Positions 1 to 8,256 of a stretch of 64,000 bases of DNA are shown here, in pieces. The first letter of the stretch is position 1, and every line of letters begins with the position of its first letter. The position numbers were made by a program, and so were the translations under genes. This DNA comes from Deltaproteobacteria bacterium (GTDB taxonomy: Bacteria; UBA10199; JACPAL01), in contig JACPAK010000001.1 in NCBI GenBank assembly GCA_016180845.1, forward strand, positions 22,836-86,835. The letters are read 5' to 3'. The notes under the pieces were generated by a model that was given only the letters and a program-made list of their open reading frames with translations, was not told the DNA's origin and ran no database searches.

Positions 1-92
1 AACCGGTCTCTCGAAACAGGGGGTGCCATCTTGCCAATATTTTCGGCTTATCAGGGGTTTAAGTTGCTACCACTTTACTGACAAGATTCTAT

Positions 93-121
93 TTGACATA
101 AAATGCACATAGATGTACATT
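93..121 (+). promoter_or_regulatory. Promoter and putative operator of the first toxin-antitoxin pair
   Basis: A TTGACA -35 box (93-98) and a TACATT -10 box (116-121) are 17 bases apart. TGCACA (104-109) and TGTACA (114-119) make a near-perfect inverted repeat across the spacer and -10 box. TGTACA is the core of the operator bound by the E. coli YefM antitoxin, so autorepression by the downstream Phd/YefM-type protein is a reasonable inference. A strong ribosome binding site, AAAGGAG, follows at 131-137. Confidence 0.6.
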
Positions 122-143
122 AAGGAGCATAAAGGAGACCTCC

Positions 144-374
144 GTGAAAAAAGTGGCCTTCACCGATTTCAGAAAAAGTGCCTCTGAGTTTTTTGACGAA
201 GTGGAAGAAGGACAAACGATCCGGGTGTACCGCCACGGACGGGCCATTGCGGAAATCGTTCCCCCATCGGACGAAAAACGGGCTCCTTCATGGAAAAAAA
301 GTGGCCTGAAACTGACCGTCAAGGGGGCTTCCTTGAGCCGGGCTATTTTGGAGGAAAGGGAGCGGGGCCGGTGA
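144..374 (+). CDS. Phd/YefM-type antitoxin
   Basis: A 76-residue protein of Phd/YefM type II antitoxin size and layout. The N-terminal stretch KKVAFTDFRKSASEFFDEVE followed by GQTIRVYRHGRAIAEIVPP has the strand-helix-strand pattern of the family's DNA-binding and dimerisation domain. The charged C-terminus would bind and neutralise the toxin. The GTG start at 144 is chosen because AAAGGAG lies 6 bases upstream. The stop overlaps the toxin start by four bases (GTGA), so the two are translationally coupled. Phd-type antitoxins normally repress their own promoter together with the toxin, and a TGTACA-containing repeat lies upstream. Confidence 0.85.
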   Translation: MKKVAFTDFRKSASEFFDEVEEGQTIRVYRHGRAIAEIVPPSDEKRAPSWKKSGLKLTVKGASLSRAILEERERGR

Positions 375-784
375 AGGTTTTCTTTGATTCCTCCAGCTTC
401 GCCAAGAGATACATCCGGGAGGAGGGGAGCGATGAGGTTGATGAAATTTTAAAGAAGGCGACAGCGCTGGGTCTTTCGGTGCTTTCTCTTCCGGAAGTCA
501 TCTCCGCTTTGTCCAGAAAACTCCGCGAGTCGATTCTCAATCGAGAGCAATATGCCTTGGCTAAACAGGCCCTGCTGGCGGATACCCAGGATGCTGACAT
601 CGTTAATGTAACTCCGCAGGTGGTGGGACATGCCATCACCCTTCTGGAAGACAATTCCGTTCGAGCCTTGGATGCCCTTCATATCGGGAGCGCCTTGGGG
701 TGGAAGGCGGATACGTTTATCTCCTCAGATAAAAAACAGCTGGAAGCAGCCTCCCACTCCGGTCTTAAGACAAAGCTGGTTTGA
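371..784 (+). CDS. PIN-domain ribonuclease toxin (VapC-like)
   Basis: A 137-residue PIN-domain protein, presumably the toxin of the pair. An early Asp in VKVFFDSSSF, a mid-protein Glu in SLPEVISAL and C-terminal Asp residues in ALDALHIGSA and ISSDKK match the acidic metal-binding positions of PIN nucleases. VapC toxins usually cut tRNA or rRNA. The GTG at 371 is preferred over an ATG at 290, because the earlier start adds 27 residues read out of frame through the antitoxin gene and the family begins with a short strand ending in the first Asp. Pairing a PIN toxin with a Phd-type antitoxin is known. The next gene is convergent. Confidence 0.85.
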   Translation: MKVFFDSSSFAKRYIREEGSDEVDEILKKATALGLSVLSLPEVISALSRKLRESILNREQYALAKQALLADTQDADIVNVTPQVVGHAITLLEDNSVRALDALHIGSALGWKADTFISSDKKQLEAASHSGLKTKLV

Positions 785-803
785 ATCATTCCCGGATGAT
801 CGG

Positions 804-2279
804 CTACTCAGGTAAAATCTCTGAAAGAGAGGCGACCTTGATCTCATCATCGGTCGCGACAAAGGCCCTCTCTCCATAAGAGGTGATGTCGTAGGCACGG
901 CCAAAACCGTCGGAAACGAGCATGCTGGAGGCGCTTGTCGACATCGTCGTCCAGACCTCAGGGAGGTCTCCGAGCGGCCAGAGATCCAACGGCTCATTCG
1001 GGACAAAATAGAGAACCCCGTTCTCATCGTCTCCTGCCAGGACCGTCATGGAGACAGCGTCATTCGAAAAAACGAGGGCTGAGTTGATGATCCTCCCCTC
1101 GGGGTTAAAACCGGGTGAGAGTGGGTTGTAGTCCCCCCTAACCCTCGTAAGCGTCTCTTCGGGGGTGTCCCTCCACGCATCCATCGCCTCATCATAGGGC
1201 CAACGCAGGATTCCACGCGGCAAAAAACCATCGTCTGACTGATGAAATGGAATCACCAGATGTCTTGATCGCGGGACCTCGACATGGGGAATCGCATCGG
1301 CAACGATCGGCACAGACATCTCACCCGAAAAGACCGCCAGACTGGCCGATAACATCCGAAACCTGGTCGAAGATTCCGGGGAGGAGACGAGGAGATTCAG
1401 GACCGATTGTTCACCCGCCCCCCTTGCCGTTCCATCGTTGGTCGTCACACCAAGGCAGTTACCACCCATATTGGAGGCGAGTGCGAGAGTACCAATCCCA
1501 TCCGCCTTCACCGCCACATAGTTTTCGGAAGGATAACATTGAAAATCGATTCCAGGAACGGTGCAAAAAACAAAAAGAAGATAGGGATGTTCCGTCCCCG
1601 AAACATCCCTCCCTGTCGTTGTGATACAGATGTTTCCATTTAGGGGAGCCGCATCAGCACCAGAGAGTCGGCTGCGATCAAAATAAACCAGATTCCCATC
1701 GAGATCCTCAAGCGGAGGAAGTCCATTCAGGGTCACCTGTTCCTGAATCTCCCCTGTTTCATGATTCAAGGCGAGCAGGCCATTCGTTTGGCCAACCAAA
1801 AGAGTGGTGCCCCAGTTCATTAAATTAACCGGCTGCATCTCGGCTGCCACTAACAAGGGATTCCAATTCGGTTCCCCATCCACCATCTCGGGCGTCCCGT
1901 CCGGATTGAAACTCAAACGATAGATGGTGGAGGGATTTTCATAGGCCAGAAAGAGATAACGAAGCGGTTCGGTTGGTGGCAGATTCGCGTTCCATGGAGG
2001 ATACGTCGCCAGGGCTGCGACAGTCCCTTGAGCGGTTGATGGATAAGCAACAAACGAGTCAACAGAGGGCCCCGGGATACGAATCGCCTCTCCCAACCCT
2101 CTCGTTTTTCCCCGATCAGGATCGGTATCAATCGAAACCTTGTCGTCATCGGTTGGAGGCTTAGGAGAACCGGCATCAGGCAAGGGCTGATCTGCCTCTT
2201 GGAAATCGACACCCCCTGAAGCAAGACAGGATGCGAGACCCACAACAAGCCCAGAAAGTTTTTGGTAGCTCACCCTCAT
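804..2279 (-). CDS. Putative lipoprotein of unknown function
   Basis: A 491-residue protein that I do not recognise. It begins with a basic start, a hydrophobic stretch and the lipobox LASC with Cys18, so it is probably a lipid-anchored envelope protein. A Pro/Asp-rich linker (about residues 25-60) follows, then a long region of repeated short strands such as YLFLAYENPSTIYRLSF, LLVGQTNGLLALN and YDITSYGERAFVATDDEIKVASL. Such evenly spaced strands suggest a beta-propeller, but no repeat signature is clear enough to name a family. It stands alone on the minus strand and converges with the toxin gene. Confidence 0.7.
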   Translation of the reverse strand: MRVSYQKLSGLVVGLASCLASGGVDFQEADQPLPDAGSPKPPTDDDKVSIDTDPDRGKTRGLGEAIRIPGPSVDSFVAYPSTAQGTVAALATYPPWNANLPPTEPLRYLFLAYENPSTIYRLSFNPDGTPEMVDGEPNWNPLLVAAEMQPVNLMNWGTTLLVGQTNGLLALNHETGEIQEQVTLNGLPPLEDLDGNLVYFDRSRLSGADAAPLNGNICITTTGRDVSGTEHPYLLFVFCTVPGIDFQCYPSENYVAVKADGIGTLALASNMGGNCLGVTTNDGTARGAGEQSVLNLLVSSPESSTRFRMLSASLAVFSGEMSVPIVADAIPHVEVPRSRHLVIPFHQSDDGFLPRGILRWPYDEAMDAWRDTPEETLTRVRGDYNPLSPGFNPEGRIINSALVFSNDAVSMTVLAGDDENGVLYFVPNEPLDLWPLGDLPEVWTTMSTSASSMLVSDGFGRAYDITSYGERAFVATDDEIKVASLSEILPE

Positions 2280-2389
2280 ATTGTCTACCTCAAAAAACTG
2301 AATCGAGATTTAAATCGATGAATAAATATATCTGTTGTGAGGAATATCTTATTGAAGTCTATTTTCTGTACCCCCATGGTGTACGTCTT

Positions 2390-2881
2390 TCATGGGCAAA
2401 CCCGATAGGTTGTCAGTGCCGCATGCAACAAAAGATCATTCGAATCGGGAATCCGACAATCAATCTGATTCGGGAACCAGCGACGCGCCATCTGACCCTT
2501 TTCATCCCAAAGAACAGCCGCAAAGCGCCCTTCTTCATCATTCTGAGGATAATATTGAAACTGGAGCAGACGCTTTACAGGAATACGGGTATAGTGACCG
2601 GGGCTATCCTTCTTCAAGACAACATCGGGGACCTCGAGGCTATAAAAATCGACACGCCTTCCATCTTCATATTCCACAGGGGTCGGTTGGGAACTGACCT
2701 CCATGGAACCTTCCAGATAGTCCACTCGAAGTTTCCGATACATTTGACCGATCGGTTCCGTGGTCGATTGCAATTCAGGTGCTGGAGGTCCTGAAAAATG
2801 ATCGATCAAAAACAGACTCGCAATACCCCCGAGTCCAAGACCAAAAGCTGTCGGGAAATTCAGTCTTATCCTGTTGAGCAT
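2390..2881 (-). CDS. Small membrane-anchored protein, unknown
   Basis: A 163-residue unrecognised protein. Residues about 9-27 are hydrophobic and preceded by basic residues, consistent with a signal anchor or uncleaved signal peptide. The remainder is hydrophilic and rich in Tyr and Arg, with two cysteines near the C-terminus (QIDCRIP and YRVCP) that could form a disulfide outside the cytoplasm. It lies about 100 bases downstream of nuoK on the same strand, where many genomes carry nuoLMN. Nothing in it resembles a Complex I subunit. Confidence 0.6.
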   Translation of the reverse strand: MLNRIRLNFPTAFGLGLGGIASLFLIDHFSGPPAPELQSTTEPIGQMYRKLRVDYLEGSMEVSSQPTPVEYEDGRRVDFYSLEVPDVVLKKDSPGHYTRIPVKRLLQFQYYPQNDEEGRFAAVLWDEKGQMARRWFPNQIDCRIPDSNDLLLHAALTTYRVCP

Positions 2882-2983
2882 AACGTCGTCTGACTCGGTA
2901 CTCTTCGAAAGAAGTTGCTAGCAAGTACGTCGCAAGGAGTGCCAACGAAGGCAACGAAGCAAATGGACTTTTGCAGAGGCTTC

Positions 2984-3289
2984 CTATCCCTTCAACGTCG
3001 TCGCCTCACTCGCCTCAATCGTATGGAACTGCCGATAGATCGAGACGACGATGGCAAGCGCCACCGCTGCTTCGGAGGCAGCAAGGACAATCAGAAAGAG
3101 GGAGAAGATGTTTCCGGCGATGTCATTCCCATTGAAATGCGCGAAGGCGACCATGTTGATCGAGGCGGCGTTCAGGATCAGCTCAACCCCCATCAGGATC
3201 CCGATCGAGTTGTTTCGGGTGAAGATATTGTAGAGGCCGAGCGAGAAGAGGATCGCGGTGACGATGAGATAGGATTGAAGGGAGACCAT
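2984..3289 (-). CDS. nuoK: NADH-quinone oxidoreductase subunit K
   Basis: NuoK, a three-helix membrane subunit of Complex I homologous to MrpC and part of the proton-translocating arm. The 101-residue length is typical, and the stretch IGILMGVELILNAASINMVAF contains the conserved membrane glutamate of the family. The start overlaps the nuoJ stop by one base, so the two are probably translationally coupled. It is the last nuo gene of the cluster here. The usual next genes, nuoL, nuoM and nuoN, are absent. Confidence 0.96.
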   Translation of the reverse strand: MVSLQSYLIVTAILFSLGLYNIFTRNNSIGILMGVELILNAASINMVAFAHFNGNDIAGNIFSLFLIVLAASEAAVALAIVVSIYRQFHTIEASEATTLKG

Positions 3290-3798
3290 TATTTTACCTC
3301 CCTCTTGATCAACACAATCGCCCCCACAAGTGCACCGAGGAGAACGATCGAAACAACCTCAAACGGCAGGAGATACTTGGAGAGCAAGGCATCGCCAATC
3401 GGCTTTACCATCGAGCGATACTCTTCTTTTTCCACAACAAGCCAGGTCCCCTTCGCAAGGGTAGAGAGGAGGAAGAGGGTAAAAAGAGTTATGATCGGAA
3501 TGCCGATCTTCCGATTCACCGAAAGATTCGTCAACTTCACATCTCCGATCTTCGAGGTCAGCATGATCGCGAAGAGGATCAGGACAAGGATCCCGCCAAC
3601 ATAAATGAGCAGCTGTGTTGCTGCGACGAAATCAGAGGAGAGCAGGACGAAGAGTCCTACCGCACCTGCAAAGCTCCCCAGCAGGGCAAAACCGGAATAA
3701 ACAATACTTCGTGAAAACGAGACAATCGCCGCTGAGACAAGCGTGAATCCTGCTATGCCTAAGAAAACGAGATCTTTAATTTCAGGCAGCGGCAACAT
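3289..3798 (-). CDS. nuoJ: NADH-quinone oxidoreductase subunit J
   Basis: NuoJ, a five-helix membrane subunit of Complex I. The helix containing QLLIYVGGILVLILFAIML is the family's signature, including the pi-bulge helix near the quinone/E-channel region. The start is placed at the ATG whose complement is at 3796-3798 (MLPLPEIKDL), giving 169 residues. An upstream start would add 61 Arg-rich residues read through nuoI. With this start the gene overlaps the nuoI stop by 17 bases. Confidence 0.94.
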   Translation of the reverse strand: MLPLPEIKDLVFLGIAGFTLVSAAIVSFSRSIVYSGFALLGSFAGAVGLFVLLSSDFVAATQLLIYVGGILVLILFAIMLTSKIGDVKLTNLSVNRKIGIPIITLFTLFLLSTLAKGTWLVVEKEEYRSMVKPIGDALLSKYLLPFEVVSIVLLGALVGAIVLIKREVK

Positions 3799-4282
3799 CC
3801 TCTTTTTCCTTTTTAGGCGCCTTGTACGGCATGATCCTCTGACCACCGGGGACAAATTTATAAACCAGATCGGCCAACGTCTCCGTCGCTCGCTCAAACT
3901 GACGCGTAAAATGAATCGCGCCGGTCGGGCAAGGTTCTGTGCAAAGCCCACAATACATACACTTCGCCATATCGATATCAAACTGTGTCAGAAGCCTCTC
4001 CTTCGAGGCCTCGTCCTTCTCGGTCACGATCTTGATGCAGTCAATCGGACAGTCATTCATGCAGGCGAGACAGGCGGTGCAGATCTCCATGTCGACTTTC
4101 AAGAAACCGCGAAATCTTTCCGGAAGTGTTTCGGACAATTTCTTTGGAATCCGATCGGGATACTGGATCGTGACCGGTCTCCTGAAGAGATGGGAAAAGG
4201 TCACCGCCATCCCCTCGAAAATTGTCGAGGTAGCGTGAGAGATGTTTTTGAAGTAGGAAACAAATGTATCCATATTATACAA
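3782..4282 (-). CDS. nuoI: NADH-quinone oxidoreductase subunit I (8Fe ferredoxin)
   Basis: NuoI carries clusters N6a and N6b, which pass electrons from the peripheral arm towards NuoB and quinone. Two classic motifs, CTACLACMNDCP and CMYCGLCTEPCP, each supply four-iron ligands, and the 166-residue length is normal. The ATG at 4282 overlaps the nuoH stop; a second ATG three codons in (4273) is an alternative start. The C-terminus is a charged tail (KAPKKEKEDVAAA). Confidence 0.96.
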   Translation of the reverse strand: MYNMDTFVSYFKNISHATSTIFEGMAVTFSHLFRRPVTIQYPDRIPKKLSETLPERFRGFLKVDMEICTACLACMNDCPIDCIKIVTEKDEASKERLLTQFDIDMAKCMYCGLCTEPCPTGAIHFTRQFERATETLADLVYKFVPGGQRIMPYKAPKKEKEDVAAA

Positions 4283-5483
4283 ACGGATTCAGATGCACCC
4301 TCACGTTTGCCGCCTTCAATTGATACCACACCCGATAGAAAAAATAACCCCCTGTCACCACGGCCCCACCGAAAAGGGTGTAACTCACCAAAGGGACTCC
4401 TTTTGGAAACAAGACCATCCATAAGGCGGTCCCTAACGCACAGGCAAAACCAAATGGCAAAAGATATTTCCAACAGAGAATCATGAGTTGATCGACCCTC
4501 ACACGCGGGAGTGTCCACCGGATCCAGATGACAACAAAGACAATCGCGATCGCTTTGATGAAGAAGGTCAAGAACTCCAGGAGATGGGGAAGGATAAAAT
4601 GAGTCGCAGCCCCCCATTGACGAACTGCCGGTGGAATCTGCCACCCGCCGAGGAAGAGCGCCGTCCCGACAGCGGCAATCAGATAAATATTGGCCCACTC
4701 CTCAAAATAAAAGAAAACGAATCGCATCCCGCTATACTCTGTCGAATAACCGGAAACGAGCTCGCTCTCCGCCTCCGGGATATCAAAAGGGGCACGATTT
4801 CCTTCGGCCAGGGCCGAGATAAAGAGGATGAAAAAGGTCATCGCCGTAAATGGGTTTGAAAAGAGGAACCACTCCCAGGGATACGCCCCCTGTGCCGCAA
4901 TGATCTCCTGCATGGAAAGACTCCCTGACAAGAGGACAATCACGAGGATCGCAAGCCCTGTCGGAATCTCATAGGAGACAATCTGGGCCGCCGACCGCAT
5001 GCCTCCCAACAGGGAATATTTGTTATTCGAGGCCCAACCACTCATCATGATCCCGACCGTTACGATTGATGTGACCGCAATGAGATAAAAAATACCGATA
5101 TTCAGATCGGCAATGATCAACTTGCTCGAAAAAGGAACAACCACGAAAGCAACAAACATCCCGATGAAAACGAGATACGGCGCCAAACGAAAGAGAATCG
5201 GATCGGCGTTCGTCGGAATAATATCCTCCTTCAGAAGTGATTTGATCCCATCGGCAAGCCACTGTAGAAAACCCTGGGGTCCTACCCTGTTCGGTCCGAC
5301 TCGATCCATCATTCGGGCAGCCACCCGTCGCTCTACCCAAGAGATGATGCCGGCAAACGGGGCCACAAAGAGCATCAGCATCAGGAGGGCAAATATCAAC
5401 TGAACCCCGATATAAAGGTATTCCGTGGGCAAGAATGCTGGATACGGAATTTTCGTGAGGAGCCAATTGGCAAATTGTTGCAT
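4275..5483 (-). CDS. nuoH: NADH-quinone oxidoreductase subunit H
   Basis: NuoH, the membrane subunit that forms much of the quinone chamber. The 402-residue protein has at least eight hydrophobic helices. The conserved cytoplasmic loops are present: ERRVAARMMDRVGPNRVGPQ, GMRSAAQIVSYE and NRAPFDIPEAESELVSGY. It is somewhat longer than many NuoH proteins, with extra hydrophobic C-terminal sequence that looks like additional membrane segments. It is separated from nuoD by about 50 bases holding a palindromic repeat, the only sizeable gap inside the operon. That gap marks the place where nuoE, nuoF and nuoG are missing. Confidence 0.95.
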   Translation of the reverse strand: MQQFANWLLTKIPYPAFLPTEYLYIGVQLIFALLMLMLFVAPFAGIISWVERRVAARMMDRVGPNRVGPQGFLQWLADGIKSLLKEDIIPTNADPILFRLAPYLVFIGMFVAFVVVPFSSKLIIADLNIGIFYLIAVTSIVTVGIMMSGWASNNKYSLLGGMRSAAQIVSYEIPTGLAILVIVLLSGSLSMQEIIAAQGAYPWEWFLFSNPFTAMTFFILFISALAEGNRAPFDIPEAESELVSGYSTEYSGMRFVFFYFEEWANIYLIAAVGTALFLGGWQIPPAVRQWGAATHFILPHLLEFLTFFIKAIAIVFVVIWIRWTLPRVRVDQLMILCWKYLLPFGFACALGTALWMVLFPKGVPLVSYTLFGGAVVTGGYFFYRVWYQLKAANVRVHLNPFV

Positions 5484-5489
5484 AATTTT

Positions 5490-5537
5490 AAAATCTCCTC
5501 TTACCCCACTTTGAAAAAGGGGGGTTGGGGGGATTTA
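5490..5537. repeat. C/G-run palindromic repeat between nuoD and nuoH (family B)
   Basis: An imperfect palindrome. AAATCTCC and runs of C lie on the left, a central TTTGAAAAAGG follows, and GGGGGGTTGGGGGGATTT lies on the right. The right end runs into the nuoD stop codon. Closely similar palindromes occur inside metH (26179-26236) and at the end of tsaD (44604-44650). A transcript of either strand could form a hairpin between the two cistrons. Confidence 0.75.
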
Positions 5538-6656
5538 CCTATCTATCTCCGGTGCCACAACATCCAAACTCGCAATAAACGCCACCAAATCAGCAATCAT
5601 CATCCCTCGACTGATCTTCTCGACGATACTCATCGCCGTAAAGGAGCCAGCCCTGAATTTGACCCGATACGGCTTGTCACTTCCATCGCTGACGAGATAA
5701 CAACCGAGATCTCCCCGTGTACTTTCTGTCCGGACATAAACCTCACCGGCAGGGGGACGAACCTTCTTGGGGACCTTCACCTGAGCCTCCCCCTCCGCAG
5801 GGATTTTTTCAAAACATTGTCGGAGGATCTTGCAAGACTCCCTCATCTCCTTGATTCGAACCATGTAGCGATCGTAACAATCACCCAACGCACCACCTTC
5901 ACCGGTCCCAACCGGGATCTCAAAATCAAACTCCGGATAAACCGAATAGGGAATATCCTTCCGAAGGTCCCATTTCACTCCGGAGCCGCGGAGGTTGGGC
6001 CCCACGAGGTTATAGTTAATCGCATCCTCTTTCGTAATCACACCAATCCCGCGAAGCCGATGGATCAGGATCTTGTTATCGGTCAGCAAACGATTGAACT
6101 CCTCGAGGAGAGGTTCGAACTGGTTGATAAATGAAAGGACCTTTTTATCCCATCCCGGCGGCATATCGTAGATAACTCCACCCACACGGGCATAGTTATA
6201 GGTAAGCCTCTGACCGCAAAGCTCTTCGATCAGGTCATTCACCTTCTCTCGCTCGCGAAGCCCATGAACGAACGGCGTATAGGCCCCCACATCCATCCCG
6301 AGGGCGCCGACAGCGAGCAGATGTGAAATGATTCGATTCAGTTCCATGGAAATGACACGCAAGAATTCGGCACGGCGACTTGTCTCGATCCCCGCCAATC
6401 TCTCAACCGCCAGCGCATAGGTGTAGTTGCAGTTCATCGCCGCGAGATAATCGACCCGATCGGTCCACGGCATGAAGCCATGATAGGTCGCCTTCTCCGC
6501 AATCTTTTCGATCGAACGATGGAGATAGCCGACATCCGGGACCGCCGTCGTCATCACCTCACCATCAGTCTTCACGACGAAGCGGATGACGCCATGGGTG
6601 CTCGGATGCTGAGGGCCCATATTCAAAAGCATTTCTTGTGTGCGAAGTTCGCCCAT
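5535..6656 (-). CDS. nuoD: NADH-quinone oxidoreductase subunit D
   Basis: NuoD, the 49-kDa subunit lining the quinone site, derived from the large subunit of [NiFe] hydrogenases. The 373-residue protein begins with [18 protein letters not shown], including the quinone-site His pair, and continues with [27 protein letters not shown] and the C-terminal [17 protein letters not shown] segment seen here as [14 protein letters not shown]. It is a free NuoD, not fused to NuoC. The start lies one base from the nuoC stop. Confidence 0.96.
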   Translation of the reverse strand: MGELRTQEMLLNMGPQHPSTHGVIRFVVKTDGEVMTTAVPDVGYLHRSIEKIAEKATYHGFMPWTDRVDYLAAMNCNYTYALAVERLAGIETSRRAEFLRVISMELNRIISHLLAVGALGMDVGAYTPFVHGLREREKVNDLIEELCGQRLTYNYARVGGVIYDMPPGWDKKVLSFINQFEPLLEEFNRLLTDNKILIHRLRGIGVITKEDAINYNLVGPNLRGSGVKWDLRKDIPYSVYPEFDFEIPVGTGEGGALGDCYDRYMVRIKEMRESCKILRQCFEKIPAEGEAQVKVPKKVRPPAGEVYVRTESTRGDLGCYLVSDGSDKPYRVKFRAGSFTAMSIVEKISRGMMIADLVAFIASLDVVAPEIDR

Positions 6657-6657
6657 A

Positions 6658-7173
6658 CTATTGTATCAACGGTGGTCGCGTTGTCGCGATCCCATGATAA
6701 TCCTCTTGCTCCTTATAATCCTTACGCAGTGGATGCCCCACCCAATCATCCGGGAGCATGATCCGTCTCAAATCACTGTGCTGATCAAACTTGATCCCAA
6801 ACAGGTCGTAGACCTCTCGCTCGAACCAATTCGCGCAACCCCAAAGCGACTCAACTGTAGAAAGATGTGCGGTGTCCCCTCTCTCCAGATAGATCTTCAG
6901 GGTAACGTTGTGCCGATGTTTGTAGGAAAACAGATGATAGACCACCTCGAAACGCTGATTCGCAAAACGATCAACAGCGGTAAGACTGGAAAGACAATCA
7001 AAAGAGAACTCTTCCCGTGTCTTCAAAACCTTGGCAATCTCCAAAATCTTCGCAGCGGGGACAACAAGAAAAGGATCTCCACTCGTCGCCGAAGTGACAG
7101 GAAGTTTCGCCCCCTCTACCCATTCGATTTGGGAATGTTTTATTAACTCTCTGTAGATCTCTTCGGGTGTCAT
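6658..7173 (-). CDS. nuoC: NADH-quinone oxidoreductase subunit C
   Basis: NuoC, the 30-kDa peripheral-arm subunit of Complex I. The 171-residue protein ends with the hallmark segment containing [27 protein letters not shown] and GHPLRKDY. It sits between nuoB (21 bases upstream) and nuoD (1 base downstream) in the standard order. The N-terminal half is less conserved, as usual. Confidence 0.95.
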   Translation of the reverse strand: MTPEEIYRELIKHSQIEWVEGAKLPVTSATSGDPFLVVPAAKILEIAKVLKTREEFSFDCLSSLTAVDRFANQRFEVVYHLFSYKHRHNVTLKIYLERGDTAHLSTVESLWGCANWFEREVYDLFGIKFDQHSDLRRIMLPDDWVGHPLRKDYKEQEDYHGIATTRPPLIQ

Positions 7174-7194
7174 GGTTTTTTCCTTGAAAGCGAA

Positions 7195-7701
7195 TCAGGC
7201 AACCATTTGGGTTTTCTCTCGGTTGCGCAATAAGAATTTTTCCCGTTTCATTTTTTCCTGAATCTTCAAAAGTCCCTCGGTCAATGCCTCCGGGCGCGGC
7301 GGGCAACCAGGGACATAGACATCGACAGGAATGATCTTGTCGACCCCTTTCACGACGGAATAGGCTGGCTGAAAAAGCCCTCCGCAATTCGCGCAACTTC
7401 CCATCGAAAGAACATACTTTGGCTCCGGCATCTGGTCGTAAAGAATCTTCGTCCGAAGCGCCATCTTGTAGGTCAATGTCCCGGCGACAATCATCAGATC
7501 TGACTGACGAGGTGAGGCGCGAGGGACAGCGCCGAAACGATCCAGGTCGGTTCTGGGCCCGCCGGTCTGCATCATTTCAATCGCACAACAAGCCAACCCG
7601 AAGAGCATATACCAAAGCGATGAAAGCCGTCCCCAATTCAGCAGGCTATCCACACCGGCCGTAATCACATTCTCCGGAATCTTGTTTTTTAATGTCAGCA
7701 T
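7195..7701 (-). CDS. nuoB: NADH-quinone oxidoreductase subunit B
   Basis: NuoB carries cluster N2, the last iron-sulfur centre before quinone. Its ligands are visible as the adjacent cysteines in [10 protein letters not shown], the Cys in [10 protein letters not shown] and the Cys in [11 protein letters not shown]. The 168-residue length is typical. It lies 9 bases downstream of nuoA. Confidence 0.97.
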   Translation of the reverse strand: MLTLKNKIPENVITAGVDSLLNWGRLSSLWYMLFGLACCAIEMMQTGGPRTDLDRFGAVPRASPRQSDLMIVAGTLTYKMALRTKILYDQMPEPKYVLSMGSCANCGGLFQPAYSVVKGVDKIIPVDVYVPGCPPRPEALTEGLLKIQEKMKREKFLLRNREKTQMVA

Positions 7702-7710
7702 CTCAACCCC

Positions 7711-8148
7711 TTAAGGCACATAACTCGCCTTCGGAACAATCGACTCTCCTTGTCCTTCGGGCTCAATCGCCACCTTCTTCATCCACTCGAGATCCCCCTT
7801 TTTCCAGACATAGACGAGGCCCAAAAGCAAGATGAAAACAAAAATCGCGATCTCGACAAACGCCAACATCCCCTTCCCCTCTCCAATCCAGGCCTTGAAG
7901 ACAGTTCCGACCGGAAGCATCAGTGCAATCTCAACATCAAAAATGATAAAGAGGAGGGCGAGGATATAAAAACGGATATTAAAATTAATCCGTCCCCCTT
8001 CGGTCGGGATCTCACCACATTCATAGGTCATAAGTTTTTCTTTAAACGGCACCTGCGGACGAAGCAGTCGACCGATCAGGAGCGAGGCAAAGACAAACCC
8101 GGCCCCAACAATCAGAAACATCAATATATTCGCGAAGTTAAAAAGCAT
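7711..8148 (-). CDS. nuoA: NADH-quinone oxidoreductase subunit A
   Basis: NuoA, a three-helix membrane subunit (homologue of mitochondrial ND3) and first gene of the leftward operon. The conserved loop with YECGEIP and the segment FNIRFYILALLFIIFDVE are clear. At 145 residues it has a slightly long C-terminal tail after the last helix. A promoter is visible upstream at 8171-8200. No ribosome binding site better than a weak AAAGGG is seen before the ATG. Confidence 0.96.
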   Translation of the reverse strand: MLFNFANILMFLIVGAGFVFASLLIGRLLRPQVPFKEKLMTYECGEIPTEGGRINFNIRFYILALLFIIFDVEIALMLPVGTVFKAWIGEGKGMLAFVEIAIFVFILLLGLVYVWKKGDLEWMKKVAIEPEGQGESIVPKASYVP

Positions 8149-8170
8149 ATAAGCCCTTTCAAGCAGGGCT

Positions 8171-8200
8171 ATCTTAAGCCCGTCCCTGTAAATTTGTCAA
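8171..8200 (-). promoter_or_regulatory. Putative nuo operon promoter
   Basis: Read on the minus strand, TTGACA (8195-8200) and TAAGAT (8171-8176) are separated by 18 bases. Transcription would start about 15 bases before the nuoA ATG. The 108-base gap holds divergent genes, so it must also serve the rightward hydrolase gene, for which I see no clear promoter. Confidence 0.5.
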
Positions 8201-8256
8201 TTTAAGACGGCAAAAATTCTGGTCTCAACGACAAATCTGGAGTAATATTCAATAGC

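Noticed and set aside
3799..3981. Longer nuoJ start adding 61 residues
   Set aside because: The added part is Arg-rich, out of family and lies fully inside nuoI in another frame.
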